Positions 29,602-39,732 of a stretch of 64,000 bases of DNA are shown here, in pieces. This DNA is from Staphylococcus schleiferi. Its GTDB lineage: Bacteria; Bacillota; Bacilli; Staphylococcales; Staphylococcaceae. The notes beneath the pieces were generated by a model. It did no database searches. It was not told the origin of the DNA and was given only the letters and a program-made list of their open reading frames with translations. The position numbers and the translations under genes were made by a program. The number at the start of each line of letters is the position of its first letter. Position 1 is the stretch's first letter. The stretch covers positions 558,001 through 622,000 of the forward strand of contig NZ_LR962863.1 in NCBI RefSeq assembly GCF_900458895.1, written 5' to 3'.

Positions 29602-31107
29602 ATGAACAACTTACATAACAAGACAGATGTCGTACTTATCGGCGGCGGAATTATGAGTGCTACATTAGGCACATTACTAAAAGAGTTGGAACCAGACTGG
29701 GATATTAATGTTTTTGAACGCTTAGATGAATGTGCGCAAGAAAGTTCAAATGTATGGAATAATGCTGGAACAGGTCATTCTGCATTATGCGAATTAAACT
29801 ATACAAGCGAAAAAGAAGACGGCACGATGGATATTTCTAAAGCGATTAAAATTAACGAGCAATTCCAAGTGTCTAAACAATTTTGGTCATATCTCGTTAA
29901 AAAAGGTCAATTACAAAATCCTGAAGCATTTATTCGTACAGTACCTCATATGAGTTTTGTAACTGGGGAAGAAAATGTAAGATTTTTAGAAGCACGTGTA
30001 AAAGCACTCCGTGAAAATGTACTGTTCCAAGGCATGTCTCTAGCAGATGATTTTGAAACATTAAAAGAATGGGTGCCTTTAATGATGGAAGGCCGTGAAG
30101 ATACAACGACACCGATTGCGGCAACGCGAGATGAATCGGGGACAGATGTCAATTTTGGGGCATTAACACGTAAGTTATTGTCACAAATTAAAGCCAAAGG
30201 GGGCGCGCTGTATTACGAACATGAGGTGTTAGACTTAAAGCAACATAAAGATGGAACTTGGACTGTGAAGATTAAAGATTTAAAAGAAAATCGTGTTTTC
30301 ACAGTGTCATCTAAATTTGTATTCATTGGGGCAGGGGGCGCTAGTTTACCGTTATTACAAAAAACAGGTATCCCTGAATCCAAACATATTGGAGGCTTTC
30401 CGGTAAGTGGGCTGTTTTTAGTATGCAAAAATCCAGAAGTTGTGCAAAAACATAGAGCTAAAGTTTATGGTAAGGCTGAAGTAGGTGCACCACCTATGTC
30501 GGTTCCACACTTGGATACACGTTTTATTGATGGTGAACGTGCATTATTATTTGGTCCTTTTGCAGGTTTTTCACCTAAATTTTTGAAAACAGGTTCATAT
30601 TTAGATCTCATTAAATCTGTGAAACCTAATAATGTCACAACTATGTTAGCAGCGGGTGCGAAAGAAATGGGATTAACGAAGTATCTCATCCAACAGCTGT
30701 TACTTTCAAATGATCAAAGAATGGCGGATTTAAAAGCCTTTGTACCAACTGCACAAAATGAAGACTGGGAAGTAGTTGTGGCCGGTCAACGTGTTCAAGT
30801 GATTAAAGATACTAAAGAAAAAGGTAAAGGCACGCTTCAATTTGGTACGGAAGTGATTACTTCTAAAGATGGTACACTTGCGGCACTTTTAGGCGCATCA
30901 CCAGGTGCTTCTACTGCAGTTGCAGTGATGCTCGACATTTTACAACGTGCATTTCCAAATCAATTTAAAGAATGGGAGCCACGTGTAAAAGAAATGGTAC
31001 CTTCATTCGGTAAGCGTCTTACAGATGAAATCGAACTTTTTAAATCTTTGAATCATGAAATTTCAAAACAATTAAAATTAGATGAGTCTGGTACATTATT
31101 AAGTTAA
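29602..31107 (+). CDS. mqo: Malate:quinone oxidoreductase
   Basis: A 501-residue FAD protein of the Mqo family. It has an N-terminal dinucleotide-binding motif ([14 protein letters not shown], 11-24), [31 protein letters not shown], and a C-terminal [17 protein letters not shown]. It is a peripheral membrane enzyme that oxidises malate to oxaloacetate and passes electrons to quinones, replacing or supplementing NAD-linked malate dehydrogenase in the citric acid cycle. Length and motifs are complete. GGGGG lies upstream of the ATG. It is monocistronic, with a strong terminator. Staphylococci often have two Mqo paralogues; which one this is cannot be told. Confidence 0.95.
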   Translation: MNNLHNKTDVVLIGGGIMSATLGTLLKELEPDWDINVFERLDECAQESSNVWNNAGTGHSALCELNYTSEKEDGTMDISKAIKINEQFQVSKQFWSYLVKKGQLQNPEAFIRTVPHMSFVTGEENVRFLEARVKALRENVLFQGMSLADDFETLKEWVPLMMEGREDTTTPIAATRDESGTDVNFGALTRKLLSQIKAKGGALYYEHEVLDLKQHKDGTWTVKIKDLKENRVFTVSSKFVFIGAGGASLPLLQKTGIPESKHIGGFPVSGLFLVCKNPEVVQKHRAKVYGKAEVGAPPMSVPHLDTRFIDGERALLFGPFAGFSPKFLKTGSYLDLIKSVKPNNVTTMLAAGAKEMGLTKYLIQQLLLSNDQRMADLKAFVPTAQNEDWEVVVAGQRVQVIKDTKEKGKGTLQFGTEVITSKDGTLAALLGASPGASTAVAVMLDILQRAFPNQFKEWEPRVKEMVPSFGKRLTDEIELFKSLNHEISKQLKLDESGTLLS

Positions 31108-31163
31108 TAGTGACTTATCTTTAAATATAGAAGTTATAAAGGCGTAACCAAAGCCTAATGAAT

Positions 31164-31202
31164 GGGACAAAACTTGAAATCAAAAGTTTTGTCCCTTTTT
31201 TT
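31164..31202 (+). terminator. Terminator after mqo
   Basis: GGGACAAAACTT (31164-31175) pairs exactly with AAGTTTTGTCCC (31184-31195), followed by seven T. Confidence 0.92.
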
Positions 31203-31355
31203 AATGACATAATGAAATTGAACCTCATTTGTTAAATAATAAATGAGGGAAACGCGGGGGAGCTAAGGTGATTACTTTCTTATAGAAACGAAAGTCTTTT
31301 CCAGATTCAGATTGTTACAGCTTATGTGCGTTCTGCTCAAGGCTTTAGACTCTTG

Positions 31356-32726
31356 TTAAGCATGGCGTGGCAATATGATTGTAAATGTCGTGCCGTCACC
31401 CAGTTGACTGTTAACGCTAATTTCTCCATGATGGCGTTCTATAATAGATTTTGTAATTGCTAGGCCTAATCCATTGCTATCAGTATGTGATGTCGTTTTA
31501 TAAAAACGCTCAAAGATGTGTTTTTGAACTGATTCAGACATACCAGGGCCATCGTCTGTGACCTCAAAGTAAACATTCTTATCATTTGCTGTGAGTTGGA
31601 TTTCAATCGTCCCATAAGTATCTGTATATTTAATCGCATTACGAATGATATTTTCAAAAGCCTGGGTCAGTAAACGTTGATTTCCTTTAATCGTAACTTC
31701 ATCCAGATCATATATTAAGACTTGATTCTTTTGGTCAATCGCATAGTTTTCGTTTTTTAAGATAGCCAATACACATTGATGTACTTTGATGTCATCGTCA
31801 AATTGAAGATGTGCATCATTGTCCAGTTCAGATAACAATAGAAGCTGACGTGTCAATTGACTTAAGCGATGAGTTTCATCATAAATCTTAGCAATATAGT
31901 CCGATTGTTTAGGTGTTGTTTTTTCTTGTTGTAATTGGGTTAATAAATGATGAATATGTGTTAAAGGCGTTTTAATCTCATGAGAGACATTTTGTACAAA
32001 GTGTTGGCGCATATCATCGAGTTGTTTTAATTCAAGGCGCATCGTATCAAAATGTTGTTGTAATGTCCCCAATTCATCACGACGTGTAATAGCAATTGGT
32101 GTTGCGAAATCACCAGACATCATACGTTCTGTTGCATTTCTAAGTTGTTTCACAGGCTTCACTAAAGCATAAGTGGACCAAATAACAAGTAAAATAGAAA
32201 TAACAACGAGTAATACGAGTAAAACGAGCAGAAAAATTCTAAATTCTGCAAAGGTATGACCGATATCAGGTCGGATAAATACGGCATAACGACCATGATC
32301 AGTTTTAAATTGAGTGCCGACTGTATTACGTGTTTCATTATCAAAAAAGCCAGTAATAAAAGGATGAAAAGGTCTTTTTGCGATTCCGTGATAGTCATGA
32401 CCGGATAAGACGTGTGAAATTGTTGCGCGATTTAAATTATCTTTCCTAAAAGGTTCTCCGAAAGATTGAACTTCCCCCTTTGCATTGTATGCGACCACTT
32501 GATAATTAAGATTTCCTAATAATGTTAAATAGCGCTTTAAATCTTGTTCTTGCTGTGCTTCTTTATAAGCTTGTGCGCGTTTTAAAGTAGCCATTATTTT
32601 CGCATCGTTTTTGTCTTTGAGTTCAAAGTGATAATAAATATTGGAAATTTCAAAACTTAAAAGGGCGCTAATAATCATAACCGTCAGTGTATAAATAGCA
32701 AAACGAGAATAAAGTGATTTAAGCAT
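31356..32726 (-). CDS. hssS: Heme sensor histidine kinase HssS
   Basis: The 456-residue kinase has a transmembrane helix (about 10-30), an extracytoplasmic sensor (about 31-162), a second helix (about 164-188) and a HAMP linker (KPVKQLRNATERMMSGDF). The HisKA domain has phospho-acceptor H249 in NVSHEIKTPLTH. The HATPase_c domain has DDGPGMSE and GLGLAITKSI. It overlaps the response regulator gene by eight bases and faces hrtBA, as in S. aureus. HssS responds to heme overload and phosphorylates HssR. The assignment rests on this context, the HssR box and family resemblance. Confidence 0.9.
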   Translation of the reverse strand: MLKSLYSRFAIYTLTVMIISALLSFEISNIYYHFELKDKNDAKIMATLKRAQAYKEAQQEQDLKRYLTLLGNLNYQVVAYNAKGEVQSFGEPFRKDNLNRATISHVLSGHDYHGIAKRPFHPFITGFFDNETRNTVGTQFKTDHGRYAVFIRPDIGHTFAEFRIFLLVLLVLLVVISILLVIWSTYALVKPVKQLRNATERMMSGDFATPIAITRRDELGTLQQHFDTMRLELKQLDDMRQHFVQNVSHEIKTPLTHIHHLLTQLQQEKTTPKQSDYIAKIYDETHRLSQLTRQLLLLSELDNDAHLQFDDDIKVHQCVLAILKNENYAIDQKNQVLIYDLDEVTIKGNQRLLTQAFENIIRNAIKYTDTYGTIEIQLTANDKNVYFEVTDDGPGMSESVQKHIFERFYKTTSHTDSNGLGLAITKSIIERHHGEISVNSQLGDGTTFTIILPRHA

Positions 32727-33396
32727 TTTCCATCACCTTATAACCGATACCACGAACGGTTTCGATATGGATATTAGCTCCAAGCTTAGCCAATCGCGTG
32801 CGCAAGCGTTTAATGTGGACATCCACAGTTCTTTCATCCCCCTCATAATCCAAGCCCCATATTTTTTCAATCAGTGATTCACGTTCAAAAACTTGTCTAG
32901 GGTAAGCAACTAATAAACTCAGTAAGGCAAACTCTTTATTAGGTAATATCATGCCTTTAGACCCCACTTTTACTTCTAATTGACTTTGATCTATTGTTAA
33001 ATTTCCTAATGTCAGTTGTGTAGCTGTTTCGACTTGATATCGTCTTAATACAGCTTTAATTCTAAAGACAAGTTCAGCCACTTCGAACGGTTTTGTGACA
33101 TAATCATCTGTTCCAGCTAAAAAGGCGCGTTCCTTATCGTTTAGGGCATCTCGTGCTGTTAACATAATGACGGGATATTCATAGTCATATTTTAAAGTTT
33201 GGCATAGCTCAAAACCGTCCATACCGTCCATCATAATATCTACAATTGCAATATCAATCGTGTGCTTTTCAAGGTAACTCAGTGCGGCTTCTCCACTTTT
33301 TAATGAAACGGCATGATAGCCTTCATGTTGGAGGCGTGTTTCGACATAGTTTAGTATTTCAGGGTCATCGTCTACGATTAAACACGTGACTGGCAT
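32719..33396 (-). CDS. hssR: Heme response regulator HssR
   Basis: A 225-residue OmpR-family regulator. The receiver domain has acidic residues D9-D11, phospho-acceptor D53 (IVDIMMDG) and K at TKPFEVAEL. The C-terminal winged helix has WGLDYEGDERTVDVHIKRLRTRL and VRGIGYKV. Phosphorylated HssR activates the hrtBA exporter. It is the first gene of hssRS, transcribed divergently from hrtB. The intergenic region carries its known binding repeat. Confidence 0.93.
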   Translation of the reverse strand: MPVTCLIVDDDPEILNYVETRLQHEGYHAVSLKSGEAALSYLEKHTIDIAIVDIMMDGMDGFELCQTLKYDYEYPVIMLTARDALNDKERAFLAGTDDYVTKPFEVAELVFRIKAVLRRYQVETATQLTLGNLTIDQSQLEVKVGSKGMILPNKEFALLSLLVAYPRQVFERESLIEKIWGLDYEGDERTVDVHIKRLRTRLAKLGANIHIETVRGIGYKVMENA

Positions 33397-33558
33397 GCTT
33401 CCACAACCTTTCTTTTATAAATGAGAGCGACGTTTCATAATTTGTTATCTATTGTATCATGTCTATTTTGAAACTGGGTAACCAAAGGTGATTGTTGCAC
33501 AGCGCTCCCTAAACGTCTTTCACGAAAATATTTAATAAAAATGATGAAACCGTCTATT

Positions 33559-33578
33559 GTTCATATTCAGTTCATATT
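33559..33578 (+). promoter_or_regulatory. HssR binding site upstream of hrtBA
   Basis: GTTCATATT (33559-33567), CA, GTTCATATT (33570-33578): an exact copy of the direct repeat described for HssR in S. aureus. It is about 50 bases before the hrtB start and lies between the divergent hssRS and hrtBA units. Confidence 0.92.
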
Positions 33579-33625
33579 TCCGAAGTAAACTGTGAGAGAA
33601 ATGAGAAAGAAAGGGAGTCGTGTTC

Positions 33626-34690
33626 ATGTCTATTGCATTAAATGAACTGAAGTTTCATAAATTTAAATATCTGTTAATTACGTTTATTGTGATCTTACTG
33701 GCAAGTATGGTGCTCTTTATTACGGGATTAGCACAGGGCTTAGCAAGAGAAAATATTTCGCTTATTGATTCCTTTAAATCAGAACAATTTGTGATTCAAA
33801 AAGGCGTGGATCAACAACTTGAAAAATCGAATTTGTCAGATTCGGAACAGCAAGCCGTTGAAAAATTCGTTACGCAGTCTCCTTTAAAATTAACCATGGC
33901 AACTGGAAAATTTAAAGGGGATACGATGGATATGTTATTCGAAACAATGCCGAAGCAAGAATTACCTTCATTAAAAGCAGGTCAACTTCCACAACATGAC
34001 GGGGAAGTCACTATAAATAGTAAACTCGAGGGAGAAGGTTTACACATCGGTGATACGATTCATATCAAAGGGAATGATACAAAATTGAAAGTTGTCGGCT
34101 TCTTCGATGATGCGATGTATGCACATACGAATGTGGCATTGGTCAATGAAGGCGGTCTTAAGAAAGTTGCCAATCATCAAAGTGCGACTGCTTTATACTT
34201 TTTGAATCATGTGAGTAAAAATGATATTGACCATCTTAAACAGATAAAAGATGTGAAAGTCGTAAATAAAGACGATTTAACGGGTGCAATTCCAAGTTAT
34301 CAAGCAGAACAAGCACCACTGAATATGATGATTGTCAGCTTATTTGTAATTACTGCTATTGTTTTGACTGCATTTTTCTATGTGATGACGATTCAAAAAA
34401 CGGCAGAAATCGGTATTTTGAAAGCAATCGGAATGAAGACAAGTCACTTATTATGGTCATTACTATTCCAAATTCTGTTTATTACAATCATTGGTGTCTT
34501 GATTGCATTGGGAGTTATTGCAGGCCTTTCCGCAGCATTGCCTGTTACAATGCCTTTTCATATTAGTATGATGAACATGGTGCTCGTTGTGATTGTCTTT
34601 ATCGTGGTCGCCGTGATTGGGGCGCTGTTATCGTTGATTCGTGTTTTTAAAATTGACCCTATTGAAGCAATTGGAGGTGGAAATCAATGA
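33626..34690 (+). CDS. hrtB: Heme exporter permease HrtB
   Basis: A 354-residue MacB/FtsX-type permease. One N-terminal helix and a large extracellular domain are followed by three C-terminal helices. The segment [23 protein letters not shown] and the end [11 protein letters not shown] closely match what I recall of S. aureus HrtB. With HrtA it expels toxic heme from the membrane. ATG 33626 is preferred over the in-frame GTG 33620 because AAGGGA lies nine bases upstream. The stop overlaps the hrtA start by four bases (ATGA). Confidence 0.93.
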   Translation: MSIALNELKFHKFKYLLITFIVILLASMVLFITGLAQGLARENISLIDSFKSEQFVIQKGVDQQLEKSNLSDSEQQAVEKFVTQSPLKLTMATGKFKGDTMDMLFETMPKQELPSLKAGQLPQHDGEVTINSKLEGEGLHIGDTIHIKGNDTKLKVVGFFDDAMYAHTNVALVNEGGLKKVANHQSATALYFLNHVSKNDIDHLKQIKDVKVVNKDDLTGAIPSYQAEQAPLNMMIVSLFVITAIVLTAFFYVMTIQKTAEIGILKAIGMKTSHLLWSLLFQILFITIIGVLIALGVIAGLSAALPVTMPFHISMMNMVLVVIVFIVVAVIGALLSLIRVFKIDPIEAIGGGNQ

Positions 34691-35388
34691 GTTTAATTGT
34701 CCAAGATTTAGTCAAAACGTTTGGTAAGGGTGAAGCAGAGACCAAGGTTCTGAACAATATTAATTTTGAAGTCAATCCCGGTGAATTTGTCATTTTAAAT
34801 GGTGCATCTGGATCGGGTAAATCAACATTATTATCTATTATTGGCGGGCTGCTTTCTCCTACAGAAGGTCAAGTTTTATTAAATGGTGAAGCGTTCAATC
34901 ATTTAAATCAAAGTGAATTAACTGAAAAAAGATTAAAAGATATTGGCTTTATTTTTCAAGCTGCACATCTTGTGCCTTATTTAAAAGTCAGTGCGCAATT
35001 AGAATTGGTAGGAAAAGAAGCGGGAATGAGTAAAAAGGCGGCTCGTGAACGTGCGGTTGCGCTGTTAAAACGTATTGGCTTGGCACATCGACTAGATGCC
35101 TATCCACATATGCTATCTGGTGGAGAAAAGCAACGTGTGGCGATTATGCGTGCTTGGATGAATCAACCACAATTGTTATTAGCGGATGAGCCTACCGCAA
35201 GCTTAGATGCAAAGCGTGCAACGGAAGTGGTAGAAATGATTAAAAGTCAAGTGAAAGAAGAAGGTGCAATCGGCATTATGGTGACACATGATGAGCGATT
35301 ATTCGACTATGCTGATCGTATGATTTACCTGAAAGATGGTCAATTATCTGATAAAACGCATGCATCAAAAATAGCAGTTCAATCATGA
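34687..35388 (+). CDS. hrtA: Heme exporter ATP-binding protein HrtA
   Basis: A 233-residue ABC ATPase of the MacB/LolD type with Walker [10 protein letters not shown] (39-47), signature LSGGEKQRV, Walker [13 protein letters not shown] and the switch histidine in MVTHDE. It powers HrtB-dependent heme efflux. It overlaps hrtB by four bases, ensuring coupled translation. A terminator follows about 25 bases downstream. Confidence 0.94.
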   Translation: MSLIVQDLVKTFGKGEAETKVLNNINFEVNPGEFVILNGASGSGKSTLLSIIGGLLSPTEGQVLLNGEAFNHLNQSELTEKRLKDIGFIFQAAHLVPYLKVSAQLELVGKEAGMSKKAARERAVALLKRIGLAHRLDAYPHMLSGGEKQRVAIMRAWMNQPQLLLADEPTASLDAKRATEVVEMIKSQVKEEGAIGIMVTHDERLFDYADRMIYLKDGQLSDKTHASKIAVQS

Positions 35389-35412
35389 ACTTGATAAGCT
35401 TTTAAATCATAT

Positions 35413-35475
35413 AAAAAGAAAGACTCGATTTTTGAAAATGTGTAGTAGCACACGCAAAAGTCGAGTCTTTTTATT
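35413..35475. terminator. Terminator after hrtBA
   Basis: AAAGACTCGATTTTTG and CAAAAGTCGAGTCTTT are complementary across a small inner hairpin (GTGT/ACAC) and end in TTTTATT. It probably also serves the convergent ydcF-like gene. Confidence 0.85.
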
Positions 35476-35510
35476 GTGATGAAGTGGACAAACAAATGGC
35501 ACATGCACGT

Positions 35511-36461
35511 TTACATCAATAGCCCATAGATACCGATAAGAACTTGTACGATACCAAAAATCCACCAAGTAAAAGGATATTTGAAAAGCAATCCACAATA
35601 ATCGTGGAGTAAAGAGATGCCAAGGCGTGGTGTAGGTGCACCGAAACCAGTCGCTTGAATCCCTTCGCGTTGTGCAATACGAAGGGCACGCATAATATGA
35701 AAGTCGCTTGTGACGATGACTAATTTTTCGATATCTGATGCATCCAAGTAAGCTTTAGAAAATATAATATTCTCTTGTGTGTTTGTCGAAGCGTCTTCTA
35801 AAACGATATGTTGCGGTGAAATACCATGTTGTATTAAATAGCGTTGCATAGCTAATGCTTCTGGTATCGGTTCATCGGGACCTTGTCCACCACTCATAAT
35901 CAATTTGAATTGAGAAGAACCCTGTGGGATCAATGTCATGGCAGCATCTAAACGTGATTTTAATAAAGGTGTCACACGCTCTGTAAAAATACCTGCACCT
36001 AAAATGAGAATCGTTGGGTTTTGATACAGCGGTCGTACTTGTTTAAATTGATAAGTCATCAAAAGGTAACATTGCCACGATGCGACAAACACGATTGTCA
36101 AGTTAATCAGTAAATCAAAAGGGAGGGTTAAAACACTTGGAATTACGGCTTTCACGAAAAAGCAACCTAAAATTAAACTGATCAGCATGAAATGATATAA
36201 TAAAACGTACTTTATCGTGTAGTTGCGTTTAATCAAAAATCGAAAAGGTAATGTCGCAATTGCACATAAACCTAACCCTAAAAGTATGCCCATCATAAGA
36301 AGCCGATTCTCTCCTAAAATAAAGGTATTGCTAACGATGAGCATATTGATTAGCATTAAAATATAAAACAATGAAATATTTAATATACGATGTGGCTTTA
36401 TCTTTATAAATATTAAGATTATAATGTAGCTTGTTAATAAAAAATAAGTGAGTATATTCAT
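35511..36461 (-). CDS. YdcF/ElyC-type (DUF218) membrane protein
   Basis: The 316-residue protein has about five N-terminal hydrophobic helices (to about residue 140), a DUF218 domain (about 147-300) and a further C-terminal hydrophobic segment. Domain motifs include ILILGAGIF, LIMSGGQGPDEPIPEA, EDASTNTQENIIFS and VTSDFHIMRALRIA. Relatives (SanA, ElyC, YdcF) affect envelope integrity and glycopeptide exclusion in E. coli; the biochemical activity is not established. It is monocistronic and reads towards hrtA. Confidence 0.85.
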   Translation of the reverse strand: MNILTYFLLTSYIIILIFIKIKPHRILNISLFYILMLINMLIVSNTFILGENRLLMMGILLGLGLCAIATLPFRFLIKRNYTIKYVLLYHFMLISLILGCFFVKAVIPSVLTLPFDLLINLTIVFVASWQCYLLMTYQFKQVRPLYQNPTILILGAGIFTERVTPLLKSRLDAAMTLIPQGSSQFKLIMSGGQGPDEPIPEALAMQRYLIQHGISPQHIVLEDASTNTQENIIFSKAYLDASDIEKLVIVTSDFHIMRALRIAQREGIQATGFGAPTPRLGISLLHDYCGLLFKYPFTWWIFGIVQVLIGIYGLLM

Positions 36462-36604
36462 TTAAATAAGTGTGTCCTTTATTTGTCATTTACAATCATC
36501 ATACTAAATTCTCCAAGAAAATGATAAAAAAGACCGTTTCATTATAAAATAATTGTTGTTACGATAGTAAAGATCGTCGAATGTTGTGAAGGTGGTGATG
36601 AACG

Positions 36605-37069
36605 ATGGCTGATTCTAAAACAATGAGTCAACATGTAACGTTTATGGGTGAGTTTATGACGAATATGAATGCGTTAACGACAGCGTTATTAAAAGATTTG
36701 CGTTCGAAATATGGGGTTTCTAACGAACAATCAAGTGTCCTTTTGATGCTCTCTAGTCATAAATCATTAACTTTAACGGAAATTACTTTAAAGCAAGGTG
36801 TCAATAAAGCAGCTGTCAGTAGGCGGATTAAGAAACTCGTGGACCTTGGGCTAGTTCAGTGGATGACAATGAATCATGAATACGATAAACGATTAAAATA
36901 TGTAGCACTTACCGAAGAAGGGGCAAATTATGTACGTGCATCGCGCGATTTGATAGCTAATCTTGCCAATAAAATGTTATCAGATATTCCGCTTAATCAA
37001 ATTGAAGCTACGCGGGAAATGCTTGAAAAGATAGATGAACGTATCAAATCTCAGCTCAGTCGTTTATAA
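36605..37069 (+). CDS. tcaR: MarR-family regulator TcaR
   Basis: A 154-residue winged-helix protein with the recognition region LTEITLKQGVNKAAVSRRIKKLVDLGLV and the wing DKRLKYVALTEEGANYV. Its size and position directly before tcaA identify it as TcaR. In staphylococci TcaR represses icaADBC and influences teicoplanin and methicillin response, and it binds several antibiotics. AGGTGGTGA lies upstream of the ATG. The usual downstream tcaB is not found after tcaA. Confidence 0.85.
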   Translation: MADSKTMSQHVTFMGEFMTNMNALTTALLKDLRSKYGVSNEQSSVLLMLSSHKSLTLTEITLKQGVNKAAVSRRIKKLVDLGLVQWMTMNHEYDKRLKYVALTEEGANYVRASRDLIANLANKMLSDIPLNQIEATREMLEKIDERIKSQLSRL

Positions 37070-37179
37070 TTGAGTCGAATAGATTGTTTTTATCTAATGA
37101 TGCCGTCTTAATGGGGCAATCTAAAAGTTTTGATAAAGGCATCGTTAAAATTTTAATTAGAAGGAATAGAGGTGAAAAT

Positions 37180-38572
37180 ATGAGCTGGTGTCCAGTTTGT
37201 GAAGAAGAAACGATAAATCAGAAAAATATATGTCGACATTGTGGTAGTCAAGTTTCTTATTCGAAAGAACCTACGCCATCATTGAGTCGACAAACTAAAG
37301 GAAACTCAACACCTCCTCATAAAAATCGTCTCCCATTAAAGACGGTCATACCTATTGCTATCGTTACGTTTATTCTAATTTTGTTAATGATTTTGTTTTT
37401 ATTATTAAGAAATTTCAATTCTCCTGAAGCGCAAGCAAAAATATTAATTAATGCTGTGAATAACGATGACGTCGCAAAAAGTATCGAATATTCTTAGTTC
37501 AAAGGACAATAAAGTAGGTCGAAAAGAAGCGGCAACTTACATCAAATATATTAAAGATGAAATAGGAATGAAAAAATTTGAAAAAGATGTTTTCCGCACT
37601 GTGGATAGTTTAAATCATGAGACAGCCGTTGCTTCTTACGTTAAAACGAAAAAGGGGCAAGATGTTTTACGAATTAGTAAAAATGGGCGGCGCTATCTCA
37701 TTTTTGATAATATCGGATTTAAAGCACCTACAAAACAAGCTGTCATCAAATCAAATGAAAAAGCAACTTTTGAATTTGAATCAGACGGTTTGAAGAAGAA
37801 AATCATTACTGAAAAAGGGCAATCCGTCGCTTTAGGGAATTACATCCCTGGACGGTACGCAGTTGATGCAGTTAAGACAACAGACCGAGGGACTTATGAA
37901 GGACAACTGAAGTTTGATTTTGATCAAAGTAGCAACGAGACGATACCTGTAACAGAGGATTTTGAAGAAGCGAAAGTAAAAGTGAAACTTAAAAATACTG
38001 AAGGTTTGAATAAAAAAGACTTAATGATTGTCATTAATGGTGAAAAAATTAAACCGCGATCAGATGAAACGTATGAATCATTCCCGCTTAACAAAGATAT
38101 AGTGATTTATGCGGAAGGAAAATCCTATGATCAAAAGTTTAATTCGAATGAAAAAGTAATCAAAAAGAATGACATACAGTCTGAAAATGAAGTGGAATTG
38201 TCCTTTGATAAGGATGAAATTAAAAAATTTAATGCATCCAAACAAAAGAATACTTTTGACAAAGTCAGTGAGTTTATCAAGAAATACACAGGTGCGCTCA
38301 ATAAAGCCTATGAAAAATCAGATTTTGCTGAGGTTTCAAGTTATCTATTAAAAGATACATCTAATTATGAGGTCATGAAAGCGAAAATTAATGGACACAC
38401 ACAATATCATTTTACAAACCCCAAAGTGACGAATGTAAGTAAAAATAATGATTTTTATTCGGTGTTAGTTGAAAAAGAAAATGAGCAAGGTCAAATCATT
38501 CAATCCCATTATTTAATTGATGGTGATGCCAATGGGGAACATTTAAAAATCGTCAATTATGAAGACTATTAA
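37180..38572 (+). pseudogene. tcaA: TcaA membrane protein, frameshifted after the transmembrane helix
   Basis: The first frame (ATG 37180) encodes a zinc ribbon (CPVC...CRHC), a linker and one transmembrane helix ending LLLRNFNSPEAQAKILINAVNNDDVAK, then stops at 37495-37497. The next frame takes up immediately with VSNILSSKDNKV and continues to 38572 through the extracellular domain (ASYVKTKKGQDVLRISKNG, PTKQAVIK, FDFDQSSNETIPVTEDFEEA). Both halves match S. aureus TcaA in order. Removing one A from the run of five at 37476-37480 restores a 463-residue protein (S. aureus: 460). As read, only the cytoplasmic zinc ribbon and the helix would be made. Loss of TcaA raises glycopeptide resistance in S. 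aureus. Confidence 0.92.
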
Positions 38573-39048
38573 AAGCATGGCCCATAAGTGAAGCGATAGA
38601 CAGATTGTGGCTGATGAATAGTGTATTGTGTATTTGTATGATAATATGTCACGATGCTTCGTTCAAAAAGACAGGATTATGAAATCAAAATTAATTTTTT
38701 GAATTTCTATTCTGTTTTTTTTGTTTCCAGTCATTTAGAAAAGTTGACATTTTGAAGCGACTTCCATTCATATCAACCATCCCAATAGCTCAATATTTGT
38801 ACATTTAATCGTCACCTGAACGATTTATTTTCTAATTAAAGCTTTGTTCGTCTTTTTTTATATAATTAAATATGATACTTATATAAAAGATGTAGTAAAA
38901 CAATATACATTTGATAATTATGTCGTTTCAAGAATTTTTTCATTGTAAATGAATTAAAAGTTAGTTTATAATAAACAAAATGTGTATAAAGAGACGCCAT
39001 ATTAAGGGGTAACACCTTTAAGCATGAAGAAAGGTGAAGGTGGGGATT
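38573..39048. other. Intergenic region tcaA / TetR gene
   Basis: About 475 bases. An imperfect hairpin with a run of eight T (about 38669-38722) probably ends tcaRA transcription. The rest is AT-rich. No tcaB coding sequence or remnant could be recognised. Confidence 0.55.
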
Positions 39049-39591
39049 ATGAATGAAAAAGATATACGTGTACAAAAGACAAATTTAAGATTATCTCAAA
39101 TATTTTTAGAGTTATTAGAAGAGCAATTGCTCACTAAAATTACAATTAATCATATTTGTCACAAAGCCAATGTGCATCGAACGACTTTTTATCAGCATTT
39201 TAAAGATAAATATGAGCTACTTTGGTATGTTTGTAGAGGTGTGATGAAACCTTATTTTAATTTACAATTTGAAGAGCGGCTATATTATCCTTTTAGCAGT
39301 CTGGAAAAAGCATTTGATCAACAAATTATAAACATTTTACAAACACAAAAAGAAAATCCTAAATTTTATCGATTAATTTTAAAACAATTTTCCAAGTACT
39401 TTGAAGGTGAGCTGAAATCACATGAGATGACGCTGCCTTTTGAACCGCACTTCCCAGTAGAAGTGTTCGGTTATGTGTATACGTCTACGATACAATCTAT
39501 GAATCAATGGCGCATTGATTGTAATATTGCATTCGATGCTTATTATATGGATAAACTCTATCAAAAATTAATTAGTTTTAAGCACGAATAA
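39049..39591 (+). CDS. TetR/AcrR-family regulator
   Basis: A 180-residue protein with an N-terminal helix-turn-helix (ITINHICHKANVHRTTFYQHFKDKYELLWYV, about 33-63) and a helical ligand domain with no detectable specificity. Such YcgE/DhaS-like TetR proteins typically repress a neighbouring transporter or enzyme. The next gene, tenA, lies 141 bases downstream on the same strand, so a link is possible. I chose the ATG at 39049 with AAGGTGGGG directly upstream rather than GTG 39034. Confidence 0.85.
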   Translation: MNEKDIRVQKTNLRLSQIFLELLEEQLLTKITINHICHKANVHRTTFYQHFKDKYELLWYVCRGVMKPYFNLQFEERLYYPFSSLEKAFDQQIINILQTQKENPKFYRLILKQFSKYFEGELKSHEMTLPFEPHFPVEVFGYVYTSTIQSMNQWRIDCNIAFDAYYMDKLYQKLISFKHE

Positions 39592-39732
39592 CAAATATGA
39601 AATGGGCTAACAGAACGACATTCATCCGTTTTACTGGTGAATAAAAATTGGAATCAAATTTTGCCTCTGTTCTTGAAGTTTTCGGAAATTTATGTGATGT
39701 TAAATAAAGAAACGATGAGAGGTGATGCGGTT

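Noticed and set aside
39592..39732. THI-box (TPP) riboswitch before tenA
   Set aside because: The CTGAGA and related conserved elements are not present in this short gap.
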